Shown one piece after another: positions 1 through 10,300 of a stretch of 64,000 nt of DNA. The notes under the pieces were generated by a model. That model saw nothing but the letters and a program-made list of their open reading frames with translations. It did no database searches and had not been told where the DNA came from. The DNA is from Cladocopium goreaui (Eukaryota > Sar > Dinophyceae > Suessiales > Symbiodiniaceae), in the NCBI GenBank assembly GCA_947184155.2, contig CAMXCT020001084.1, positions 62,001-126,000 of the forward strand, written 5' to 3'. Within the stretch, counting starts at the first letter, position 1, and each line of letters begins with the position of its first letter. Both the position numbers and the translations under genes were made by a program.

Positions 1-777
1 TTTAAAAAAAGTGGAATATTTCATGTGTGTGTGATTGTGTGTGTGTATGTTTATTGAATACTGCGATTTTTCGACAGGAAGTCTGTATGCACAAGAAAGG
101 CAGAATAGTTTGAAAGGAAGACTGCACTTCCTCAAAATAAAACACTGCACCTTTTGAGGGCATGCCTCATGTTTTCATAGATGCTGGCCCGGAAGACTGC
201 TTTCTCATAGCTACTTTACGAATCTTTAAGATAAATTGCGTTATGTGGTGAAACAATTTCTCAATCCTTTTGGTTCCTTCAAAATCCATCGTAAAGATCC
301 ACAATTACGCATGCAGCCACAACTACCTGCTCTCTTTTCTCAGTCTCACTTCTGCAATCTTTCACAACCACTGGGTGCCAAGCATTTGTGCGCATACCAC
401 ACGACGGGCTGCCCATTAGACATTTTCACTTTGAAGTCACCTTGAGAAGTTGTGACTGAGCTTTGCGACGTTCACAGGATACATGAAACTGCATGTTACA
501 TTGAAAGTTAGGTAGCCATAGGTAGCCCAGGAAGAGACATGCTCCCTGGGGGCTCGCTATGATGCTGATTTCACACATGCAACATTTCAGTCGCTGTCTA
601 AATCGTATGAATTTGGACAAGTTGCCATCTTCATCAAAGCCCTCCACAGTTCCCATGGTCTCGCATAAGTGCACTCGGTCACCAATGGATGTGAGACGTT
701 CGATCACACCTCGCTCATGCGGGAAAACCACTGGGAACTTGGGAAAGTTCATACAGATTCTACGGATTTCATGAGGG

Positions 778-822
778 CAGCCGGGCTTGCCGGGCTTGCC
801 GGGCTTGCCGGGCTTGCGGGGC
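778..822. repeat. 9 bp minisatellite gccgggctt, 4 full copies plus a variant
   Basis: Four perfect copies of gccgggctt followed by gcggggctg. On the gene strand the unit reads GGCAAGCCC and lies in the intron before the GDRVHLCE exon. Copy number differs between array units (4, 7, 8, 9, 7, 10, 4). Confidence 0.9.
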
Positions 823-1623
823 TGCCACTGCCATCATGCAATCGATATCAAAGGCGTTCTTGGCCTTTCAAATCATCTAACCACCCAACAGACTGTTTCC
901 ACAGAGCGTCTAATGTGTCTATGAAGTTCAAGGGGCGAAAGGTTCCCAAGATTTCCATAGACCATCTGACCAAGGGTTTGGAGATGCTGTCACAACATGT
1001 CACAACTTGATTTCACCCTATGGAGACGGTGCACAAACTTCGAAAGGTTTTGAACCTCCCAAAACTATCCACTGATGTCCAGAAATCTATCCACGGCATC
1101 CGATGGCAGCAAGCACCAAACCCACCCAAACCCCAAGTCATCAGTTCATGCAACGACGAGCAGCATCGGGGCCAAGCGCTTCGGAGTTGGTTAGGCTTCA
1201 CCACCACCGGGTCATCTGCCAGGACGCTTCGAAGAAAATGCATATCTTGGAGGTAACAGAAGACTGGTGGCACATCTTGGCTCTATGTTTCAAGTATCAT
1301 ATAGGGACATAGATACGTTATGCATATTGGATCATATTGGCATATTTATGTACTGGTATGTACTTTATACATCTTTATACTACCACATCCATAAATGTGG
1401 CAAACATGTGGGACTAGGACACTGGGAGGAAATATGTGTCACCATCTTTTGACGTGTCTCTGAACATGAAACCTTTGGAACTATTGGAACTCTTGTTGCA
1501 TGTATGATCTTTTCCGATTTAATCCAAGATTTGGAACCCGTCCGCTCCTGGCCCCCACGTTCCAGCAAACGGATGCGGAAGTCATTGGCTTCGACCATAT
1601 TATCCGGTCTCCAACACTGAGAG

Positions 1624-1699
1624 CCTTCCTGCCCGGCTCAGATCTTCTACGCCAAGAACTATATATTCTTCGCGTAGAAAATCTACGCCGGGCAGGAAG
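1624..1699. repeat. Inverted repeat (13 bp outer and 8 bp inner stem)
   Basis: CTTCCTGCCCGGC at 1624-1636 is the reverse complement of 1687-1699. A nested TTCTACGC / GCGTAGAA pair lies inside. Units 2-6 have only the right arm, so the left arm looks like a templated inverted copy. It lies within what is an exon in the other units. Confidence 0.85.
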
Positions 1700-2527
1700 A
1701 GTTCGGAAGAACAGCAAATGCTGGCAATGTCGGCAGCCAAGACTGATCCACACGTATCAGTCCACGTTGAATCTTACACTGTCTTGCTATGTCAACTATG
1801 TCTTACTGTCTGATCACAGCTGACGAGTACCCTGCACATTTATTCGCAGTGTGTTCAATGTGTTCCCCTTCGACAATTCCCACTCACAATCATGCATAGA
1901 CCCCATGCCAAACCTGAAGAACTTCTGACAGCCGCGCCGCATGGTGTGAAAACAACTCCAAGATCTCAGGCATCCACCAGCCAATATCACCACAACCACG
2001 CTTGACCCCAGCATTCCTCTGCCCGATGGTGCTTGATATTTTTGTGCCACTAATAGTCACTACAGTAACAGACTCAGAATGCAAAACCTCTACTAGTGCT
2101 CCTAGAAAGTATCCAACGGATCTGTAACAACACATTGGAAGACTTCGCAAATGAGTTGTTCGGTGTTGTTGGACATCCGATTTCTGCAGTTGCAATGTTG
2201 GACTGGTTGGGATGCGTAGTCTACACTGTCGTTCCCGAACTTGCAGCCACATGCTGCATCAGGTAGCCATCGTCTTCCCATCGTCGGTGAAGACCGGAAG
2301 GTCTCCGTCTTCGTCCACACCAACAATTGTCGCTTTCGTTCCGCCGGGATGACTTCATGGCATGACGATACGACATGCAAGAAACTGCAAGCACCAAATC
2401 CAATCCATGTCCTGCATGAGAAGTTCCGACACTTGCATGTGCTAGGATGTGCCAGGGCGTGTGTGAGCCACACTCTGCTTTGAGACTGAGGTCCCTGACA
2501 AACATCCGGGATTCTCCCACCCACGGT

Positions 2528-2600
2528 GCTGTGATACACAGGAGCGTGGAGTATGACTATGACCTATTCAGTCATACTCCACGCTCCTGTGTATCACAGC
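2528..2600. repeat. Perfect 30 bp inverted repeat with 13 nt loop
   Basis: Arms 2528-2557 and 2571-2600 are exact reverse complements around a 13 nt loop. The other array units (e.g. 9585-9615) have only the right-arm sequence. The same structure is in unit 7 (56988-57060) with one arm mismatch. Confidence 0.92.
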
Positions 2601-2674
2601 GTCACATGCCGAAGTGTCTTGCTGCGCCGAACCCAACAACGAAGCACCGAAAAATATGCATTGAGCATAGTCAG

Positions 2675-2698
2675 GTGCGCCGGGTGCGCCAGGTGGGC
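2675..2698. repeat. 9 bp minisatellite gtgcgccgg (short, degenerate)
   Basis: About two and a half copies directly downstream (gene strand) of predicted exon H, whose end at 2699 is followed by GC. Longer versions occupy the same place in other units. Confidence 0.75.
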
Positions 2699-5221
2699 CT
2701 TGGTCCATCGATCCAGCCCGCTCGATAGGCTTCAAATGGTTTCAACTCTTTGGCGACCTGGCACAGTTCATGTTTCAGACATGCCTTGGCCCATTTGGAG
2801 TCGTATTGTAAGGACGTTAAAAATGGCACAAATGCCACCCTTTCCATTTTCAGCACCTTTCAATCAACTGCGTTCTTTCCGGGTTGCCCAAATATATTGC
2901 CAAAAATGTCTCATCGTAGATGCTTTGGGTCTCACAAATCTTCTTAGAATGAGCAGATTCCACGTGGTCTACTACTGTTCGAAAGCTGCTCAAGTAATTC
3001 ATTGGTTTCCATTGGTTTCCCATGTTTTTCCTGTCTGTGGCCATGAGTTGGAAGTTGAAGGCCAGGCTGGCAGCAAAAGGAGTGCAGCACAGACCTAGGA
3101 TGTTCTTTTTATTACCCGTCTAGGACTCAGGTGTGCATTGCCAAGCTTCAGGATTCAGCACCAAGGATTTTTTTGTCATCCAGACCTTCTTTCCATCTTG
3201 CGCTTCACACTTCGAAACACCTCGTGGCAAGTGAGCAAGCTGCACTGGTCATCAGCTGCACTCAGAAGCTCAATCTTAAGAGGATCTTACAAAAGCGGTG
3301 AGGACATGTGACAATGCACCGGATAAATGAGTCCCACGTAATTCAAATATAGTTGCAAAGTATTGCAAAGAAATCTCAAGTAATCTTTAGTAATCCATCT
3401 ATCTCAGACCTCAACCCCAAAAACATCCAAAAACTGTAATCGTCACATGGCTCCGAAACACCACTGGGGCTCCAAACGCAACGACGTCAGCAGCGTGCCC
3501 CGCGCTCTTCCATTCCCCTGAGCAGCCCGGCGTCGGCGGCACGTCCTGGAGATCAAATCTGCGGGCCGATGTCAATCAACTCAACACACACTTTTCAGCA
3601 AAAGCATTCAGAAACCGACGCCCTCGTCTGACTTTATCCCCTTTTCATCCCTTTTCCGTCTAAAACACCTTGAAAACACGTTGGGAACAGTAAAACAGAT
3701 TCCTGAAGATTCATTCATCCACTCAATCCACTTTCCGGTCCTCAGGAATACCATGAAAAGCAAACAGATGATCACGGGGAGGAGAACTGGGATCAGTTCT
3801 CCACCTTGGATGCGAAACAGAAATGCCAGGAACTTGATGTGGAATGCGGAAGAGCATACTTTCTCAGCCATGGAATCCAAACATTCTGCAATCAAACCAC
3901 GGCCCCAGATACACCCCAAAGTCCAAGCAGAAACCGAGCAAGGAATGCAAACATGTCTCCAGAAAGGATTGACATATACCGTATACCCCCTAACTGCTAC
4001 GAGCTGCGTTGGGCGGAAGGAACTGAAACCTTCACAGGTTTCACTTCAGCGATGGCTTGTGGGCAAGCAAGGCCGAATGCAAGGCAACTGATGCGTGTCT
4101 GAATACATGCTGAATGGGATATCAAGTCAAGAAACAGCTAATAACTTCGGGAGTCGTGAGGAAAGGAATCCACAAGGCCAGAAATCTATTGGACTGACCA
4201 AAACAAGGCAGAGGCCACGGCCTTCGTCGATGAAACAATAAGAACAAATCTCCCTTGTTTGATTGGATCTACTACTACCATTTGAAGGACAAAAACAGGC
4301 TGTAGGCAAATGTAGGCAAATGTGAGTCTCACAGCAGAGCCGAGAGTCCGGGAAGAAAACGAAATCCTGCATCAGGCAGAACCTCAGTTCTTCTCGCTTG
4401 TGTGCGGCGTCTCAGTCAACATGTTCGTCCTGGAGTCAACCGTAACCTCCTTGAAGGTCTCAAAGCATCACGATCGAAGAAAACAAAGCGATTCCCACAA
4501 ATCGATACAAATAGTCCCAATGATTGCATATTACCTTGATGATGCTTGATGATTCTGCCCAGTCTAAGTTGTGGAGAACCAGTGCCTTAAATTTCAACGT
4601 GAGGCTCTTCAGACTTCCAAGTGTTTTGGCTGCGTTTCTGGCTACTCCGGGTGGCTCTGAGTCCCGCAGCACTCACAGGGGACCAAAAGAAAGGCCAGAA
4701 AGTGCTTCAAACGAACCAACGGCTGCGAAAACGGAGCAAAAAGTGGAGCCATGGACCATGTCAAGCAATGTCAATTTCCATCGTACAGTAGAAAACTTGG
4801 CTTCACAAAAAAAAAATGCCTAATTGACACGGGTTTTGCTCCGCCTCAGGGCAGGGTTTGGCCACAATCTGGAAATCAGGTGAAATCAACCTCCGTGTTC
4901 TCGCTGCTTGTGATATTAGTTGTGGTTTTCTGGCGTGGCTGGGCACGAGCACATTTCTTTCCGCGCTCCAGTTCCATTCTGCGCAGATCTGTGTAGGACT
5001 TTGCCGTCACTCTCTGGGAACTGGGACTCAACCAAGTCGCTGAGAAACTCAGCGAGAAAGGGTGAAACCTGTGCTCTGTGAGGGCCAGCATCATGCCCAA
5101 CGGGCTGGAGGCTCAAGAACATGTTGCCGAGGCATCACCGATGTCACAGGTTAACAAGTCAAGGTCCACTACCATGAAGTAACATTCATGAATTATGCCA
5201 ACTAACGGCCCGGATATGTAT

Positions 5222-5265
5222 ATCATATAAATCAATATAAATCAATATAAATCAATATAAATCAT
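5222..5265. repeat. 10 bp tandem repeat tataaatcaa, about 4 copies
   Basis: AT-rich tandem repeat in the intron after predicted exon P. Unit 7, otherwise nearly identical, has about seven copies at 59691-59760; most other units have one or two. Confidence 0.85.
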
Positions 5266-6290
5266 TGTATAATTATGTGTATTAAGTGTATATAATATTA
5301 TAGATACCATTTGAGTCACCAACAGGGACGGGCACACTAACATTGGTATCATCCGCTGCCCCAATTTTTGAGCTGCGAAAATCTACCTGATGGCCCAGGT
5401 ACTCACCATTCCTGCAGCAGAATCGAACAGTAAAAGTTTGAAAAAAAAAGAGCCGTTCCGCTCAGTCCGAAATGATTTTTGCACATGTTCGTGACTGGCT
5501 TGATTCCAACATGAGGGAAGTCGACGCAGAGCTGGTTGAGGAATCCACCTGAGGAATCCTACACAGCTGTGAGAACCAACAAAACTAGAAATCCATAGAA
5601 ATCCAACATATTCCAACTAACATCGCATCTCCAGTTCCACAGTCTATTTTGCAACTTCCAACACTGTGTGTCCTTGCTTCACCCTGCGTGCATCCGATCA
5701 TTTGGATGACTTTGTGATTGAGATTGGGTTAGTCCCGTTAGTCCGGTTAGTCCCAGTTTCTTCAGCTCCTTCATGCCAAGCTCTTCTAGAAGCTCATCTG
5801 CCAAACTTTTCTTCGGCAAACAACCGATGCCTTGCTTGCCTCGGAACGTGAAACGCCGATTCGGGATATGATTCAGCCACAAGTGCCACTTTGTTCTGCA
5901 TGTGACAAAGGCGGTCCAGTCACAGCATTTGCCAACGATGGAAGCTACTGGCCAAACATGGGGAGGTTTTGTCCAAATTTCCCAACACTTGGAGAATACA
6001 GGGAAAAGCATGCGTACTATATATCTATATGCTATATACATCAAATGCCTTGAGCACCAAGACCAGCAAAATTCCTGGGGCCAAACTTGCGCAAAAAATG
6101 AACCCTCTGTTTGTGACTGGAAACCTGGGGTATTTATCTTGTAAACCAATACGTAATTTGTACTCAACCGGTACTTTGCCAATACCGACCGATACTTTGA
6201 AACGGTGTTTCGTAGTTTTCTTGTTTTCTCGAATTTGTTGCAAATCTCGTCAAGAATTGCCTAGGACTATGGAATAGAGTCTTCTGGACC

Positions 6291-7342
6291 TCCTGGTGCA
6301 CTTCTATTTCCGAACAGCGTGGGACTCCTTCAAAAGGTTGTGGGATTCCCTTCAACAGGTTGTGATTTCATTTTGTGCGTTCCCTTTAAAAGAGCGCAAC
6401 GTCTCTTTGAGAGGGATGCTTTTACAGAGACCTTCAACATGTGCGAATTTCGTTTGAAAAGGGTAGTAGTGCACTTTATTAGAAAGGTACGTTGAAAAAG
6501 TAGAACCCGTTTATGCAGTACTCTTTCGAAAGGGTATGGTACTCCTTAAAGCAAAATTTGGTAGAAGTGTGTGTGTGTGTACTATTTCTTCCGAAAAGGT
6601 GGACAGTGTGATGGGAAAGGGTGCAACATGCACTTCGGACCATGAACATTGCTAGAAAGTAGAATTCTATGTATGCAGGACTCTTTTTGTTAAGAAAGCG
6701 TGGTATCGTAGGTAACATGCCCTTCCGGATGAATGCAACATGTGAGTAAAGAATGCGATATCCATGTGTAGAAATTAAGTAGATATTTCCTTCAAGAAGC
6801 TATTGCCTTGCAAAAAATGAATAAAGGAATTGACATGATCTTTTCCAAGGAGTACTGCAATTGTGCATTGGCTATTGCATTTGTTTGACAGGAATGCTAC
6901 AGGTTAAACTAAACACACCGCATACTGTGCAGGATGTTCGCCTTTTAAAGGGGTACCCATTGAAGGAAGACTGGATTTGTTGACAGAAAGACTCCACTTC
7001 GAACATTTCACCATTTTGGGGGAATGTTCCATATTTTCCAGGCATACTGCTTCTTGAAGGAAGGCCTGTCTAAAGGAAGACCACCGCTCGTGAAGGAAAA
7101 ATCGGTCTCTGAATTTAAAATGATCCTTTAAAAAAATTGGGATATTGCATGTGTGTGTGTATGTTTATTGAATACTGCGACTTTTCGACAGGAAGTCTGT
7201 ATGCACAAGAAGAAAGGCAGAATAGTTTGAAAGGAAGACTGCACTTCCTCAAAATAAAACACTGCACCTTTTGAGGGCATGCCTCATGTTTTCATAGATG
7301 CTGGCCCGGAAGACTGCTTTCTCATAGCTACTTTAAGAATCT
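6291..7342. other. Intergenic spacer between gene copies 1 and 2
   Basis: No supported gene. It holds a (TG)n run near 6571, a second TG-rich tract near 7148, and a long series of short imperfect palindromes of the type CTTTNNAAAGG (e.g. near 6329, 6383, 6449, 6525, 6586, 6940, 7050) spaced roughly 20-40 bp. As the gap between two same-strand genes it should contain the promoter of copy 1 and the 3' end of copy 2, but no motif can be assigned. Confidence 0.6.
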
Positions 7343-10300
7343 TTAAGATAAATTGGTTATGTGGTGATACAATTTCTCAATCCTTTTGGTTCCTTCAAAA
7401 TCCATCGTAAAGAAGCCACAACTACCTGCTCTCCCTCTTTCAATCTCACTTCTGCAATCTTTCACAACCACTGGGCCACTGGGTGCCAAGCATTTGTGCG
7501 CATACCACACGACGGGCTGCCCATTTGACATTTTCACTTTGAAGTCACCTTGAGAAGTTGTGACTGAGCTTTGCAACGTTCACAGGATACATGAAACTGC
7601 ATGTTACATTGAAAGTTAGGTAGCCATAGGTAGCCCGGGAAGAGACATGCTCCCTGGGGGCTCGCTATGATGCTGATTTCACACATGCAACATTTCAGTC
7701 GCTGTCTAAATCGTATGAATTTGGACCAGTTGCCATCTTCATCAAAGCCCTCCACAGTTCCCATGGTCTCGCATAAGTGCACTCGGTCACCAATGGATGT
7801 GAGACGTTCGATCACACCTCGCTCATGCGGGAAAACCACTGGGAACTTGGGAAAGTTCATACAGATTCTACGGATTTCATGAGGGCAGCCGGGCTTGCCG
7901 GGCTTGCCGGGCTTGCCGGGCTTGCCGGGCTTGCCGGGCTTGCCGGGCTTGCGGGGCTGCCACTGCCATCATGCAATCGATATCAAAGGCGTTCTTGGCC
8001 TTTCAAATCATCTAACCACCCAACAGACTGTTTCCACAGAGCGTCTAATGTGTCTATGAAGTTCAAGGGGCGAAAGGTTCCCAAGATTTCCATAGACCAT
8101 CTGACCAACCAAGGGTTTTGAGATGCTGTAGCAGCAACATGTCACAACTTGATTTCACCCTATGGAGACGGTGCGCAAACTTCGAAAATGTCCAGAAATC
8201 TATCCACGGCATCCGATGGCAGCAAGCACCAAACCCACCCAAACCCCAAGTCATCAGTTCATGCAACGACGAGCAGCATCGGGGCCAAGCGCTTCGGAGT
8301 TGGTTAGGCTTCACCACCACGGGGTCATCTGCCAGGACGCTTCGAGGAACATGCATATCTTTGAGGTAACAGAAGACTGGTGGCATAATGGTGGCATATC
8401 TTGGCTCTATAGTATCTTTCAAGTATCATACATGGATATAGACATGTTGTGTAAGTTATGTATGTACTTCACACAACCACATCCATAAATGTGGCAAAAA
8501 TGCGTGACTAGGACACTGGGAGGAAATATGTGTCGCCATCTTTTGACGTGTCTCTGAACATGAAACCTTTGGAACTACTGTTGCATTTATGATCTTTTCT
8601 GATTCAATCCAAGATTTGGAACCCGTCCGCTCCTGGCCCCCACGTTCCAACAAACGGATGCGCACCCATGTGGTCGAAGCCAATGACTTCGGCCACTTCT
8701 TCTCTCCTGGTGTTGAAGACCCGGTCTCCAACACTGATTGCCTTCCGGCAATTCTTTGCATAGAAAATCTGAGCCGGGCAGGAAGAGTTCGGAAGAACAG
8801 CAAATGCTGGCAATGTCGGCAGCCAAGACTGAACCACATCTATCAGTCCCATGTTGAGTCTTACACTTACACTGTCTTACTATGTCAACTATGTCTTACT
8901 ATCTGATCATTGTCCCCACTGCGTAATTCCGAACGAATCCAATTGTGCAGTTGGATGGAACTCGTACATGTACAACTACGCGGAATGGCACAATGCTCTA
9001 CCAATGTGCTTGATATTTTTGTGTCACTACAATAACATTCGCATATTGACAACAGACTCAGAATGCAAAACCTCTACTAGTGCTCCTAGAAAGTATCCAA
9101 CGGATCTGCAACAACACATTGGAAGACTTTGCAAATGAGTTGATAGTTAAGTTCGATGTTGTTTGGACGTCCGATTTCTGCAGTTGCAATGTTGGACTGG
9201 TTGGGATGCGTGGTCCACACTGCCGTTCCCGAACTTGCAGCCACATGCTGCATCAGGTAACCATCGTCTTCCCATCGTCGGTGAAGACAGGAAGGTCTCC
9301 GTCTTCGTCCACGCCGACGATTGTCGCTTTCGTTCCGCCTGGGATGACTTCATGGCATGACGATACGACATGCAAGAAAGTGCAAGCACCAAATCCAATC
9401 CATGCCCTGCATGAAACCCTGGGAAACCACAAGTTTCGACACTTGCATGTGCCAGGGCGTGCCAGGGCGTGCCAGGGCGTGCCAGGGCGTGCCAGGGCGT
9501 ACGTATGTGAGCCACACTCTGCTTTGAGACTAAGGTCCCCGACAAACATCGGTCACTCTGCCACCCACCGTGAATATGTTGAGATCGTACTCCACGCTCC
9601 TGTGTATCACAGCACCGTCACATGCCGAAGCGTCTTGCTGCGCCGAACCCCAACAACGAAGCACGGAAACATGCATCGAGCATAGCTGGGGTGCGCCGGG
9701 TGCGCTGGGTGCGCCGGGTGCGCCTTGGGCCATCGATCCAGGGCTGCATGGCCCGCTCGATGGGCTTCAACACGGCTGTGGCGACCTGGCACAGTTCATG
9801 TTTCAGACCTGCCTTGACCCATTTGTCATACTGTAAGGCTCTGTAACGACGTTAAAAATGGCTCAAATGCGCCAAAGGCAAGTGGTGCTCACAACCACTC
9901 TTTCTTTCAGCACCTTTTAGGCGAATGCCTTGTTGCTTGGTTGCCATAAGATTGCCGAAAATGTTTCATCGTAGATGATTTGGATCATTTTAGAACTTGC
10001 AAGGAATTTACTTAAAGCTTGCAAACAAGACGGTTGGCACCGTCTCACAAATCTTGTTAGAATGAGCAGATTCCACGTGGTCTACTACTGTTTGAAAGCT
10101 GCTCAAGTAATTCATTGGTTTCCATTGGTTTCCCATGTTTTTCCTGTCTGTGGCCATGAGTTGGAAGTTGAAGGCCAGGCTGGCAGCAAAAGGAGCTTCA
10201 GGATTCCAGCACCAAGGATTTTTTTGTCATCCAGACCTTCTTTCCATCTTGCGCACGCTTCGAAACACCTCGTGGCAAGTGAGCAAGCTGCACTGGTCAT

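Larger units (their letters stand above)
236..6290 (-). pseudogene. Copy 1 of the unknown multi-exon gene, probably broken
   Basis: Minus-strand copy of the array gene; the protein is described under the copy at 40363-46450. Predicted exon landmarks (minus strand, 5' to 3'): A about 5848-5755, P ending 5308, C ending 4535, D from 4449, E 3832-3669, F 3285-3186, G ending 2936, H ending 2699, N ending 626, O from 440. Exon P ends at a GT donor here, where most copies have GC. The copy looks damaged. The exon that elsewhere encodes the GDRV...EVIGFDHMG segment is disrupted at 1572-1700 by a 20 bp micro-inversion, a deletion and a hairpin. The AG before the VGVDEDGD exon has also been lost through a 1 bp deletion (near 2342). 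It could be a pseudogene or a copy with other splicing. Confidence 0.5.
1..7126. repeat. Tandem array unit 1 (~7.1 kb)
   Basis: First unit of the head-to-tail array. The window opens inside the repeat at the tttaaaaaaag anchor next to a TG-rich tract. It matches unit 7 at an offset of 54460 (54459 after about 3500) with only scattered substitutions over at least 4 kb, closer than to its neighbour unit 2. It carries the minus-strand gene at 236-6290 and the start of the following spacer. Confidence 0.93.

Noticed and set aside
6479..6718. Minus-strand open frame in the spacers (MLPTIPRFLNKKS...)
   Set aside because: Contains the variable TG repeat, changes length between units and has no coding signature.
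6970..7020. Possible spliced-leader match in the spacer (caccattttggggg)
   Set aside because: Only the central CCATTTTGG matches; the conserved CTCAAG end is missing.
6320..7110. Heat-shock-element reading of the CTTCNNGAAG motifs
   Set aside because: Motifs vary too much and nothing else supports heat-shock control.
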